Assembly: GCA_019119775.1 (NCBI GenBank)
Contig: DWWL01000084.1
Span: 1-48,803, forward strand
Direction: 5' to 3'
Length of the DNA: 48,803 nt
DNA from: Candidatus Lachnoclostridium pullistercoris
GTDB lineage: Bacteria; Bacillota; Clostridia; Lachnospirales; Lachnospiraceae
Part shown: piece by piece, positions 1 to 7,547 of the stretch
Layout: each line of letters opens with the position of its first letter
Position numbering within the stretch: the first letter of the stretch is position 1
Program-made: the position numbers and the translations under genes
Notes under the pieces: model-generated
What the model was told of the DNA's origin: nothing
Seen by the model: the letters and a program-made list of their open reading frames with translations, nothing else
The model's database searches: none

Positions 1-131
1 TCAAGCTCGCTTGTAAGTAAGTTTTCCCCTCTGTTTACACATCGGATATCTAAACTGTTACAATTAAAAGAATCCTGTTTTTCAGGATTATCCGCCTGCG
101 GCGGGCCGCCGAAGCGGCATTTTCCCGCTAA

Positions 132-190
132 AGAAAAGAAGCACAGATCAGCCGGCTTCTTTTTGCCGCTGTCTGTGCCTCTTCTCTTTT
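132..190 (-). terminator. Intrinsic terminator of the ispE-GntR operon
   Basis: On the minus strand an imperfect long stem (AGAAGCACAGA-CAG-C-GGC against its complement) is followed by a TTCTTTTCTTT run. It lies about 20 bases after the last gene of the operon. Bases 1-131 hold no gene I can support. Confidence 0.65.
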
Positions 191-210
191 ACTAATGCCT
201 TTTTTATCTT

Positions 211-405
211 TTACGCCTTCTGGCGGTCCAGCATCTCCTTTAACGCCTCGTCGCTCTCGTCCACCCAGACGTCCTCCTCATCAGCATTTAAGCCCAGATA
301 TTCTGCCAGACGCCTCTCGTCGTCGCTTTCATTCCACTCTTCTATATAAAGGTCGATCTCCTCAAACGGGATCTCCCCGGCCAGATACCTTTCCTTAAAC
401 GTCAT
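211..405 (-). CDS. Small acidic hypothetical protein (64 aa)
   Basis: The protein is strongly acidic, with no signal peptide, membrane segment or recognisable motif; the centre is rich in Glu and Asp. Its ATG overlaps the stop codon of the GntR gene (ATGA), which points to translational coupling, and it is the last gene of the ispE-GntR operon before a terminator. I do not recognise a function. Its position right behind a regulator gene, in the same transcript, is the main support that it is real. Confidence 0.7.
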   Translation of the reverse strand: MTFKERYLAGEIPFEEIDLYIEEWNESDDERRLAEYLGLNADEEDVWVDESDEALKEMLDRQKA

Positions 406-1082
406 TCGCTCTCCTTCTCCGTGATATTTTTGGCCACGGTGATTTCCTGATTGTCGATGTGCTCCCGCATGGCTTCCTTCGCCTCGGCCACCTTCCTCTC
501 CCGGATGGCCCGCAGCACCCGCTCGTGCTCCAGGATCAGGATTTTTCTCTTGTCCTCATCCTTGATGTATTCCAGACGGTAGCGGTACATCTGCTCTCTC
601 AAGTTGTTGAGCATCTGGATCAGCTTCGCGTTCTGCGTTCCCTCGTAGATGACGCCGTGGTAATGCTCGTCCGTCTCGGCGATCTTCATCGGATCTCCCT
701 CGGCGATGGCCTGCTTAAAGTCATCCTGAGCCTTCTGCAGGCTGTCGATCTCCTCCTCCGTCATCCGCTGGCAGGCCAGCTCAATGGCCAGCTCCTCCAG
801 CGCCCGGCGCACTTCCAGCACGTCCCGCAGACTTCTGGCAGAGATCTTCGCCACCTCCGCCCCCTTTCTGGGGATCATGAGCACCAATCCTTCCAGTTCC
901 AGTTTCCGGATCGCCTCGCGGATGGGAGTGCGGCTCACGCCCAGCCGTTCCGCCAGCTGAATTTCCATCAGCCTCTCGCCCGGCTCCAGTTCACCCTTTA
1001 AAATTGCCTGGCGCAGGGTGTTGAATACCACATCCCGCAGAGGCAGATATTCATTCATTGTAACCTTTAAATTATAGTCCAT
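402..1082 (-). CDS. GntR-family transcriptional regulator, FadR/FCD subfamily
   Basis: The N-terminal winged helix-turn-helix covers about residues 12-75, including LAERLGVSRTPIREAIRKLE, the classic GntR recognition region. An all-helical FCD ligand-binding domain follows (about 85-215), with the DEHYHGVIYEG metal/ligand region. The length of 226 aa is normal for the subfamily. The start has GGGAGG six bases upstream and overlaps the 3' end of ispE by 11 bases. Its likely target is its own operon, because a TTGTATACAA palindrome of the kind bound by FCD regulators sits on the ispE promoter. The ligand cannot be told from sequence; FCD regulators usually sense small carboxylates. Confidence 0.92.
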   Translation of the reverse strand: MDYNLKVTMNEYLPLRDVVFNTLRQAILKGELEPGERLMEIQLAERLGVSRTPIREAIRKLELEGLVLMIPRKGAEVAKISARSLRDVLEVRRALEELAIELACQRMTEEEIDSLQKAQDDFKQAIAEGDPMKIAETDEHYHGVIYEGTQNAKLIQMLNNLREQMYRYRLEYIKDEDKRKILILEHERVLRAIRERKVAEAKEAMREHIDNQEITVAKNITEKESE

Positions 1083-1977
1083 TGGAAACCTCCCTGTTAT
1101 TGAAAAAATTGGTGAGATACACCTGCCGGATCTTCGAGGACAGCCTTCCGTTCTTTAACGCCCAGTATGCTTTTTTAGCCGCCTTCTCACTGTCAAACAG
1201 GCCAAACACCGTGGGACCGCTGCCGCTCATCATGGCATTTAAGGCTCCCATCCTCTTCATGACGTCCTTGATCTCTCCGATGACCGGATACCTCTTCTCC
1301 GTCACCAGCTCCAGCACATTTCCAAATTTATCAGCCATGCCTTTTAAATCTCCCCGGCGGATCGCCTCCACCATGCCGTCAATATCCGGATGATCCTCCG
1401 GCTTCAGCTCGTTTGCGTGAAGATTTGTGTAGACCCACTTCGTGGAAACGCTGATCCCCGGCTTTGCCAGCAATACAAAGCACTGGGGCGCCGGCGGAAG
1501 GGGGGTGAGAATCTCCCCGATCCCCTCGGAGAGCGCCGTCCCGCGCATCAGACAGTAGGGCACGTCCGCGCCGATCCTGACGCCCCGCTCTTTTAGCTCT
1601 TCCATCGTCAGATTCAGCCGGAACATCCGGTTGACTCCGTACAGGACCGCTGCGGCGTCGCTGCTGCCGCCGGCCATGCCGGCAGCCACCGGAATCATTT
1701 TTCTCAGGCGGATATCCAGGCCGCCCTGCAGATCAAATTCTTTCATCAGCATCTCTGCCGCCTTCCAGACCAGGTTGTTCTGGTCATTGGGCAGATAATA
1801 GAGATTCGTCTCCACCCGGATGCCGGGGCGGCTCACCGCCCGCAGGTCGATGCTGTCGTAAAGCCCCACCGTCTGCATCACCATCTTCACTTCATGATAT
1901 CCATCTTCCCGCCTGCGGAGCACATCCAGCCCCAGGTTAATCTTTCCATGAGCTTTCAGCCTCATGCGATTATTCAT
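1072..1977 (-). CDS. ispE: 4-diphosphocytidyl-2-C-methyl-D-erythritol kinase
   Basis: IspE phosphorylates CDP-methylerythritol with ATP in the cytosolic MEP (non-mevalonate) route to isoprenoids. It is a GHMP kinase: the N-terminal AHGKINLGLDVL, the glycine-rich ATP loop PVAAGMAGGSSDAAA near residue 95 and the C-terminal GSGPTVFGLF near 250 are all present. The length of 301 aa is typical. The ATG follows an AGGTGG site. It is the first gene of a three-gene operon with the FCD regulator and a small acidic protein. A promoter and a palindromic operator lie directly upstream. Confidence 0.96.
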   Translation of the reverse strand: MNNRMRLKAHGKINLGLDVLRRREDGYHEVKMVMQTVGLYDSIDLRAVSRPGIRVETNLYYLPNDQNNLVWKAAEMLMKEFDLQGGLDIRLRKMIPVAAGMAGGSSDAAAVLYGVNRMFRLNLTMEELKERGVRIGADVPYCLMRGTALSEGIGEILTPLPPAPQCFVLLAKPGISVSTKWVYTNLHANELKPEDHPDIDGMVEAIRRGDLKGMADKFGNVLELVTEKRYPVIGEIKDVMKRMGALNAMMSGSGPTVFGLFDSEKAAKKAYWALKNGRLSSKIRQVYLTNFFNNREVSNGL

Positions 1978-2008
1978 AGGTACACCACCTGATTGTATTT
2001 ACACATTT

Positions 2009-2052
2009 TATTGTATACAATATATTATATCCCAAAGAAATGAAAAGTACAA
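2009..2052 (-). promoter_or_regulatory. ispE operon promoter with GntR-type operator
   Basis: Minus strand: -35 TTGTAC (2052-2047), 17-base spacer, -10 TATAAT (2029-2024), then the 14-base perfect palindrome TATTGTATACAATA (2022-2009) over the expected transcription start. The core TTGTATACAA fits the TnGTnnnACnA-like pattern of FCD regulators. This suggests repression by the GntR protein encoded in the same operon. Confidence 0.65.
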
Positions 2053-2092
2053 GCCTTTCCGCCCTGTTTTTTCAGAATCCGACAATTTATTT

Positions 2093-2122
2093 TGCAGCAG
2101 CTCAGACGTCTGAACTGCTGCA
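2093..2122. repeat. 30-base near-perfect palindrome between GNAT gene and ispE promoter
   Basis: TGCAGCAG and TCAGA arms pair across the centre ACGT with one mismatch. No U-run follows in either direction, so it is not a standard intrinsic terminator, although it sits where a terminator for the upstream gene would be expected. Confidence 0.5.
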
Positions 2123-2163
2123 TTAGTTTGCCCCGGTTCCCGGCCGGGGAGGATGCGCCGCCG

Positions 2164-2889
2164 TCAATGACAGCTGTCCCGCGGCGGTTCTTTCTCTGTT
2201 TTCTGCGGCTCCCGCAGAAGGATCACCAGGCCGTTTTCCTCCCTCTCCCGGACAAAGCCCAGCCGCTCTGCCAGGCAGAGGGAGGGGATATTCTCTCTTT
2301 TAATCCGCGCGCGCACCGGCAGGTTCAGTTCCCGCTCTTCCCAGGCAAGCGCCGCCAGACAGCCTTCCAGGGCATATCCTTTTCCTCTCCAGGGTTTAAA
2401 TATGTGATACCCGATCTCAAGGCCGTCCTCCCCCTCCGCCGGGGAGAATCCCAGTTTTCCCGCCAGCCGTCCGCTCTCCCGCTCAACAGCCGCCCAGATT
2501 CCATACTGGCAGAAGCCGTACTGCTGCCGGATGTAGGCTGACAGCTTTTCTCTGTCTGAAAATATCCCGTCTCCCGGACCGGCGCTCTCATTTTTCGGAA
2601 TCTCTGCAAAATCTTCCTCCGTAAACTCCCGGATCAGCAGCCGCTTTGTGACGGCAATCACCCAGGGAAGGCCCAGTTTCCTCCTCACCGCCCGTTCCAG
2701 AAGCTCCTCATCCGCGTCCTCCGGCCGTTCCACCGCAAACAGAGCCGGCAGAAATTCCCCGGCCGTCCCGTCCCACACAGCGACAGAGGCCCTCCCGGCC
2801 GCATCCGCGGCCAGAAGAGCCTCTCTCTCATCGGAAATCACGACTGTGCGGCTTATGCCGTCCACCACGATGCTTCGTTCTTCCCTCAC
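2164..2889 (-). CDS. GNAT-family N-acetyltransferase
   Basis: Residues about 90-235 form a RimJ/RimL-like GNAT domain: it opens with TKRLLIREFTEEDFAEIP, has the GYHIFKPWRGKGYALEG acetyl-CoA loop (R/Q-x-x-G-x-A type) and ends with NIPSLCLAERLGFVRE. The first 90 residues are an extra segment without clear homology. The start is GTG with GAGG eight bases upstream, 10 bases after the cyclophilin stop, so the two genes form an operon. The substrate is unknown; RimJ/L-type enzymes acetylate protein N-termini or small amines. Confidence 0.85.
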   Translation of the reverse strand: MREERSIVVDGISRTVVISDEREALLAADAAGRASVAVWDGTAGEFLPALFAVERPEDADEELLERAVRRKLGLPWVIAVTKRLLIREFTEEDFAEIPKNESAGPGDGIFSDREKLSAYIRQQYGFCQYGIWAAVERESGRLAGKLGFSPAEGEDGLEIGYHIFKPWRGKGYALEGCLAALAWEERELNLPVRARIKRENIPSLCLAERLGFVREREENGLVILLREPQKTEKEPPRDSCH

Positions 2890-2899
2890 TGTCTCATCC

Positions 2900-3418
2900 T
2901 CACATTTTTTCCGGCTCCGGATAGTCCACGCCGAACGTCTCCACGGTCATCCTGCGGATCTTCTGCTCTTTCATGGGACGGTCGCTGTAGTCCGTTCTCG
3001 TCTCAGCGATCCGGTTCACCGCGTCCATTCCCTCCGTCACCTTGCCGAAAGCCGCGTAGGAGCCGTCCAGATGGGGCGCGTCCTTGTGCATGATAAAGAA
3101 CTGGGATCCGGCGCTGTCCGGGTGCATGGCTCTCGCCATGGAAAGCACGCCGGCCGTGTGCTTTAAGTTGTTGCGGAAGCCATTCTGGGAGAACTCTCCT
3201 CTGATGGCGTAGCCGGGGCCGCCCATTCCCGTTCCGTTGGGGCAGCCGCCCTGAATCATAAAGTTTCTGATCACGCGGTGAAAGATCAGGCCGTCATAAT
3301 ATCCTTTCTGGATCAGGCTGATGAAATTGTTCACCGTATTGGGAGCAATATCCGGGTAAAGCTCCGCTTTTATCACATCTCCGTTTTCCATCTCGATGGT
3401 TACTATTGGATTTGCCAT
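2900..3418 (-). CDS. Cyclophilin-type peptidyl-prolyl cis-trans isomerase
   Basis: This 172-aa protein is a cytosolic single-domain cyclophilin that speeds cis-trans isomerisation of Xaa-Pro bonds. Family motifs are FHRVIRNFMIQGG (catalytic Arg), the SMARA segment, SQFFI and HLDGSYAAFGKVTEGMD. I chose the internal ATG before ANPIVTIEM because AAGGAAGG precedes it at normal spacing; an upstream in-frame ATG would add ten residues without a good ribosome site. There is no signal peptide. The GNAT gene follows in the same transcript. Confidence 0.95.
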   Translation of the reverse strand: MANPIVTIEMENGDVIKAELYPDIAPNTVNNFISLIQKGYYDGLIFHRVIRNFMIQGGCPNGTGMGGPGYAIRGEFSQNGFRNNLKHTAGVLSMARAMHPDSAGSQFFIMHKDAPHLDGSYAAFGKVTEGMDAVNRIAETRTDYSDRPMKEQKIRRMTVETFGVDYPEPEKM

Positions 3419-3529
3419 ATCTGTTTCCTTCCTTTCCGGACGCCGCATGCGGCGCCTGTCTTCCTGTCCAGTATATCATTCCCGCAGGGGGTGTACAACC
3501 GGAAATTCTCTCGTTCATATTTTGTTCAA

Positions 3530-3559
3530 AATATATTTAAAAACCATTTACACATTCAA
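3530..3559 (-). promoter_or_regulatory. Putative promoter of the cyclophilin-GNAT operon
   Basis: Minus strand: TTGAAT (3559-3554), 18-base spacer, TATATT (3535-3530), about 110 bases before the ATG. The rest of 3419-3760 is AT-rich and contains no supported gene. Confidence 0.35.
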
Positions 3560-3684
3560 CATTTTTTCTTCATGATTCCCAGATATACTACAACCATAGA
3601 CAGCGACAGCTGCTATGAATTACAAGATTTTTTTCATAATACTTGGGCTGATTTTATCAGCTCTCCTCCCTTTTTTATAATATG

Positions 3685-3712
3685 AATCCGGGCGGCGCGG
3701 GCCTCCCGGATT
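3685..3712 (-). terminator. Hairpin after the cation exchanger gene
   Basis: AATCCGGG (3685) pairs with CCCGGATT (3705-3712) around a GC-rich loop. It lies about 50 bases past the stop of the minus-strand exchanger gene. No U-run follows on that strand, so termination here is uncertain. Confidence 0.35.
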
Positions 3713-3760
3713 TCTTCGTCTGTGTTCTCTTTTCAAGTCGCATGCCAGCTACGTCCCCTC

Positions 3761-4693
3761 TCACGATCTCACCACCACATACACCATATACACCGCGTAC
3801 AGGGCCACCAGAATCCACCCGTGGGCGCGGGTGTAGCGCATCCGCCTCCGACCCATGGCCCAGCACAGGCAGCTGACCAGAATCAGGCAGATCATGTCGT
3901 AGACTGTGGAAACCGTCACCGGAATGGGGCTGAGCAGGGAGGAAATCCCCAGAATCAGCAGAATATTGAAAATATTGGAGCCGATCACGTTTCCCAGGGC
4001 CAGACCGTTCTCCCCTTTTCCCGCCGCCACCATGCTGGTCACCAGCTCCGGAAGGGACGTGCCCAGGGCCACCACCGTGAGGCCGATGAGGTTTTCGCTG
4101 AAGCCGAACGCCTCCGCGATGGCGCTGGCGCTCTTTACCACCATGCTGCTGCCGGCCACCACGGCCGCCAGGCCGCCGGCGATGTAAACGGCGCTCAGAA
4201 TCGGGGACAATGCCCGTTTTTCTTCCGTCGCCGCCTTTCTCTCCTTCGCCGCCGAGCGGAAGATGCGGTAGATAAAATATCCGAACAGGGCCAGCAGGAT
4301 CACGCTGTCCACCCGTCCGATCTGCCGGTCAAAGGCGATCAGGGCCAATGCCACCACCGAAACCACAATGGAATAGAAGAAGTCGCCGTTCATCGCTTTC
4401 CGGTCTGCCGGAATCTCCGCCACAATGCTGCTCAGCCCGATCACCATCAGAAGGTTGAACATATTGGAGCCGATCACATTGCCCAGGGCGATCCCGTTGT
4501 TGCTGGTCAGGGCCGCCGTGATGCTCACCGCCAGCTCCGGGGCGCTGGTGCCGAACGCCACCACCGTCATCCCGATGATCACGCCGGGCACCCGCAGAAG
4601 CTTCGCCGCAGAAGAACTGCCCTCCACAAAAATATCTGCACCCTTAACTAACAGCACAAACCCTATTATCAGCCATAGATAAACCGTTGCCAT
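3761..4693 (-). CDS. CaCA-family sodium/calcium(-type) cation exchanger, YrbG-like
   Basis: The membrane protein has about ten helices arranged as two inverted repeats. Each repeat carries an alpha motif: GTSAPELAVSITA with ALGNVIGSNMFNLL in the N-half, and GTSLPELVTSMVA with ALGNVIGSNIFNILL in the C-half. These acidic GT(S)xPE motifs bind the cation. The length of 310 aa is normal for bacterial YrbG-like exchangers. The start is backed by GGAGAGGAGAG. The gene sits behind a yybP-ykoY riboswitch, which senses Mn2+. The likely role is therefore export of Mn2+ and/or Ca2+ from the cytoplasm; this is inferred from the switch plus the family. Confidence 0.9.
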   Translation of the reverse strand: MATVYLWLIIGFVLLVKGADIFVEGSSSAAKLLRVPGVIIGMTVVAFGTSAPELAVSITAALTSNNGIALGNVIGSNMFNLLMVIGLSSIVAEIPADRKAMNGDFFYSIVVSVVALALIAFDRQIGRVDSVILLALFGYFIYRIFRSAAKERKAATEEKRALSPILSAVYIAGGLAAVVAGSSMVVKSASAIAEAFGFSENLIGLTVVALGTSLPELVTSMVAAGKGENGLALGNVIGSNIFNILLILGISSLLSPIPVTVSTVYDMICLILVSCLCWAMGRRRMRYTRAHGWILVALYAVYMVYVVVRS

Positions 4694-4721
4694 ACTCTCC
4701 TCTCCCTCTCAAGTCAAATTC

Positions 4722-4770
4722 CCCGCAGCAGGCTGCGGGAAATCAAAATTCCGGCGCAGCTTAAGCTGCG
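4722..4770 (-). promoter_or_regulatory. Two perfect hairpins in the exchanger leader, after the riboswitch terminator
   Basis: CGCAGCTTAAGCTGCG (4755-4770) is a 16-base perfect palindrome, and CCCGCAGC (4722) pairs with GCTGCGGG (to 4739) around two bases. Both are transcribed only on read-through of the riboswitch terminator and lie 29-77 bases before the start codon. They could stabilise the mRNA or pace translation; their role is unknown. Confidence 0.55.
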
Positions 4771-4780
4771 AAAACAAAAA

Positions 4781-4820
4781 CGAGACTTTTCCGCACCCCT
4801 CGGGCGCGATCAAAGTCTCG
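4781..4820 (-). terminator. Riboswitch-controlled terminator upstream of the cation exchanger gene
   Basis: On the minus strand CGAGACTTT (4820-4812) pairs with AAAGTCTCG (4789-4781) and is followed by TTTTTGTTTT. Its 5' arm is the same GCGAGACTTT that closes P1 of the aptamer. The two structures exclude each other, as expected for a ligand-on switch. Confidence 0.85.
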
Positions 4821-4904
4821 CTTATTATATGTACGCCGAGTTATTGTCTAACTGTGATGACGGCCTTACACAACATTTTTCAATGGAAGCTACTCCCTTT
4901 ATCA
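4808..4904 (-). ncRNA. yybP-ykoY (manganese) riboswitch aptamer
   Basis: On the minus strand the leader has the two conserved blocks of this class: AAAGGGAGTAGC at the 5' end (near 4900-4889) and GCGAGACTTTG at the 3' end (near 4821-4811). AAAG/CTTT closes P1, with the GGAGTA/GAGA internal loop. CCGTCATCACA in the L3 region also fits the family. Transcription would start a few bases before the aptamer, given the promoter at 4912-4940. The downstream gene is a cation exchanger of a family often found under this riboswitch. Ligand-stabilised P1 would block the terminator and switch the gene on. Confidence 0.85.
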
Positions 4905-4911
4905 AGTCAAA

Positions 4912-4940
4912 AGTATACTGAAAAAAGGCGGCTCTGTCAA
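4912..4940 (-). promoter_or_regulatory. Promoter of the riboswitch-exchanger transcript
   Basis: Minus strand: consensus TTGACA (4940-4935), exactly 17 bases, TATACT (4917-4912). It is placed so that the transcript begins just before the aptamer. Confidence 0.85.
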
Positions 4941-5009
4941 GAAATCTTTTTCCGCCGGCGGCCGCTCCGGTGCCGGCGGCCTTGAACCTTTTCGCCGGCG
5001 GCCGTCCCG

Positions 5010-6344
5010 TTAAACCTCCCGAAGACTCTCCGCCGCCTCCCGCCGGAGCAGAAAGAGCGCCAGAAGGTTGGGCAGAGCCATCAGCCCGTTCCAGATGTCT
5101 GAGAGCTGCCAGACTGTGTCCAGCCGGGAGAGGCAGCCGAGAAAGACGGCATTCAAGTAAAGGGCCGTGTAAATGCGGTTCCCCGCCGTTCTGGAAAATC
5201 CTGTTTTGTCCAGAAGATAGGAAAAGGCCTGCTTCCCCATGCAGAACCAGGCCGTCAGAGTGGCAAAGGCAAACACGATCATCGCCGCGGACACCAGATA
5301 CTCCCCCGCCGTCCCCAGCCTTTCGGAAAAACTCCAGGCCGTGAGAGCCGCCCCGTCCGCCGCCGTCTCCGCTCCTCCTGAGGACGCCGCCAGAATCACA
5401 AGAGCCGTCAGGGTGCAGATGACAATGGTGTCAAAAAACACCTCAAACATGGCCCACATTCCCTGCTCCTTCGCATCCCCGCTGCCCGCTGTCCCGTGAA
5501 GCACCGCCAGCGTTCCCAGACCGGCCTCATTGGAAAAAACGCCCCGGGAGACTCCATAGCGCAGGCTGCGGCTCACCAGAAAGCCGGCCGTCCCCCCGGC
5601 CGCGGCCCCAGGCTCAAAGGCCGATGCGAGGATCGAGGAAAATACCGCCGGAAGCCGATCATACCAGGACAGGATCACAGTCAGGGAAAACAGGATGTAG
5701 ATCCCGGAGGCAGCCGGCATCAGCCTGCCGGAGACGGCCGCAATCCGCTCTGTCCCGCCGGCAATCACCAGGCCGGTGAGAACCGTCACCAGAACTGCCG
5801 TGACCGCCGGCGGCACCAGAAAGCTGTAGGACGCCGTCTCCGCCACCGAATTGGCCTGCACCATGCTTCCCATCCCCAGAGAGGACATCATGCAGAAAAA
5901 CGCGTAGAGGAGAGCGGCGGCAGGCAGATGGAGGCGGTCCTCCAGACAGACCATGGGCCCGCCGACCCACGCGCCGTTCACTCTTTTCCGGTAGCGGACG
6001 CCCAGGTACGTCTCCCCGTAGGCCGTCATCATTCCGATCAGGGCAGAGATCCACATCCAGAAGATCGCCCCCGGTCCTCCCGCCGTCAGAGCGGTGGCCA
6101 CCCCCACAATATTTCCGGTCCCGATGGTCGCCGCCAGAGCGGTGCAGGCCGTCTGAAAGGAGGAGATCCCGCCGCCATGCGATCCATTTTCTCCCCGCCA
6201 CAGGCTCCCTCCCGTCCTGCTCCACCAGAGAGAAAACCTCCTCAGCTGGAACATTCTGCTCTTCACCGTAAAGTAAATTCCTATTCCTAAAAGGGCCGCC
6301 AGCATCCACGGCCCCCAGACCAGTTCCTGCAGCCTGCTTATCAT
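5010..6344 (-). CDS. AGCS-family sodium:alanine/glycine symporter
   Basis: The polytopic membrane protein of 444 aa has about eleven helices. Family signatures are ATIGTGNIVGVATALTAGGPG near residue 75, GAIFWMWISALIGMMTAYGETYLG, and SRGVFSNEAGLGT near 270, all typical of the Na+- or H+-coupled amino acid carriers AgcS/AlsT. It imports small neutral amino acids. It stands alone, divergent from the phospholipase-like gene. The start is moderately certain: GGAGG lies 14 bases upstream and GGGAGG directly abuts the ATG. The GC-rich bases 4941-5009 carry repeated CGCCGGCGGCCG units but no gene. Confidence 0.92.
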   Translation of the reverse strand: MISRLQELVWGPWMLAALLGIGIYFTVKSRMFQLRRFSLWWSRTGGSLWRGENGSHGGGISSFQTACTALAATIGTGNIVGVATALTAGGPGAIFWMWISALIGMMTAYGETYLGVRYRKRVNGAWVGGPMVCLEDRLHLPAAALLYAFFCMMSSLGMGSMVQANSVAETASYSFLVPPAVTAVLVTVLTGLVIAGGTERIAAVSGRLMPAASGIYILFSLTVILSWYDRLPAVFSSILASAFEPGAAAGGTAGFLVSRSLRYGVSRGVFSNEAGLGTLAVLHGTAGSGDAKEQGMWAMFEVFFDTIVICTLTALVILAASSGGAETAADGAALTAWSFSERLGTAGEYLVSAAMIVFAFATLTAWFCMGKQAFSYLLDKTGFSRTAGNRIYTALYLNAVFLGCLSRLDTVWQLSDIWNGLMALPNLLALFLLRREAAESLREV

Positions 6345-6392
6345 CCTCCCACTTCTTTCCTCCGCTTTTCTATCGCATTTTATGAACGGGTG

Positions 6393-6401
6393 TGCTATAC
6401 T
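6393..6401 (+). promoter_or_regulatory. Extended -10 promoter for the phospholipase C-like gene
   Basis: TGC followed by TATACT, 38 bases before the chosen ATG. No good -35 is visible, as is usual for extended -10 promoters. Confidence 0.5.
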
Positions 6402-6438
6402 TATTCACAAAAGAATATTTTCAGAATCGAGGGATTTT

Positions 6439-7419
6439 ATGCCTGGTTTTACCACTCATTACATAATGGGTATGAAAGCATACAATGACATGCAGTTCCA
6501 GCCATTAAAGCATATCATTGCCAAATACCGCTGGCTCTACCAGCTGGGACTTCAGGGTCCGGATATGTTTTTTTATAATATCCCCATCCTCCGTCACCGG
6601 GACTACCGGAACGTAGGCTCTTACATGCATGAGCACCATGTAAATGATTTTTTCCGCTGCTATCTGACCCATCTGGCCGGCCTGAAATCAAAGCAGCAGC
6701 GGGAGCAGGGCATCTCCTATCTGGCGGGATTTATGTGCCACTACATCGGAGATTCCATCTGCCATCCGTATGTGTACGGGCGGATCGGCTACGACGTCAG
6801 CAACCCGTCCACCCACCATCACGGCCAGCACGCCTCCTTAGAGAACGACATTGACGCCCTTCTTCTTCAGAAATACAAAAAAAAGAAGCCGTCCCAGTTC
6901 AACCAGGCGGCCACCATATGCTTAAACACACAGGAAACTCAGTTTATCTCCCGTTTCCTGGCGTCCTGCATCAATGAAACCTATTACCCGATCACCTACC
7001 GGAACAACTTCCAGGTGACGCCCCGCATGATCCACCGTTCCATCCTGGCTCTGCGCTTCGGCTGCCGCACTCTGGCGGACAAATCCGGCCGCAAAAAGAA
7101 CAGCATCCAATTTGTGGAGTCCATTTTCCTGAAAAATCCCATCGCCTCCACAAAGCTGGTGACGGACGACGTCCCCAACCCCAGAAAATGCCTGAACTTG
7201 AACCGGGAGATCTGGTGCAACCCCTGGGATAAATCCTTGGCTTCCAACACCACGTTTCCAGAGCTTTTTCACCAGTCGTTAGCCAAGTGCAGCCTGGTCT
7301 ACTATCTCCTGAACAAGTGTCTCACCTCCCGCGTTCCTTTGGAGGAGCAGGATTTTCACCTGCTGCTAAAGGAACTGGGAAATCACTCCTACCACAGCGG
7401 ACTGGATGTGGAGGACTGA
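6439..7419 (+). CDS. Zinc-dependent phospholipase C/S1-P1 nuclease-fold protein
   Basis: The 326-aa protein is rich in His and Asp in the pattern of the zinc-dependent phospholipase C fold: PGFTTHYIMG at the N-terminus, GLQGPDMFFY, SYMHEHHVNDFF, GFMCHYIGDSICHPY and THHHGQHASLENDID. These give several potential zinc ligands. I chose the internal ATG at 6439 because GAGGG precedes it; an upstream ATG would add 19 residues that do not fit the family. There is no signal peptide, so it is probably cytosolic. The substrate is unknown. Confidence 0.85.
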   Translation: MPGFTTHYIMGMKAYNDMQFQPLKHIIAKYRWLYQLGLQGPDMFFYNIPILRHRDYRNVGSYMHEHHVNDFFRCYLTHLAGLKSKQQREQGISYLAGFMCHYIGDSICHPYVYGRIGYDVSNPSTHHHGQHASLENDIDALLLQKYKKKKPSQFNQAATICLNTQETQFISRFLASCINETYYPITYRNNFQVTPRMIHRSILALRFGCRTLADKSGRKKNSIQFVESIFLKNPIASTKLVTDDVPNPRKCLNLNREIWCNPWDKSLASNTTFPELFHQSLAKCSLVYYLLNKCLTSRVPLEEQDFHLLLKELGNHSYHSGLDVED

Positions 7420-7438
7420 GATTGACGGAGCTGCAAAC

Positions 7439-7507
7439 AAAAGGACCAATCGCCTGAAATGGTATGCGCCTGACGGCGCACTCCAAAAACAGGCAATGGT
7501 CCTTTTT
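7439..7507. terminator. Bidirectional terminator between convergent genes
   Basis: AAAAGGACCA-TCGCCTG pairs with CAGGC-ATGGTCCTTTTTT, enclosing a smaller TGCGCC/GGCGCA hairpin. Both strands end in a U-run, which suits the plus-strand phospholipase-like gene and the minus-strand metallo-hydrolase gene. Confidence 0.85.
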
Positions 7508-7547
7508 TCTGTTTCCGTCTTCTGTTTTCCTGTCATTCCGGCCGGCT

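Noticed and set aside
3722..4651. Long plus-strand open frame opposite the cation exchanger gene
   Set aside because: The minus strand gives a full CaCA protein with both alpha motifs; the plus-strand product is low-complexity, His/Gln/Arg-rich and has no family features.
4941..5009. GC-rich CGCCGGCGGCCG repeats after the AGCS gene considered as a terminator
   Set aside because: Several alternative stems are possible, but no U-run follows on the minus strand, so I could not support a specific terminator.
5496..6290. Long plus-strand open frame opposite the AGCS symporter gene
   Set aside because: It mirrors GC-rich codons of the symporter and has no ribosome site or recognisable domain.
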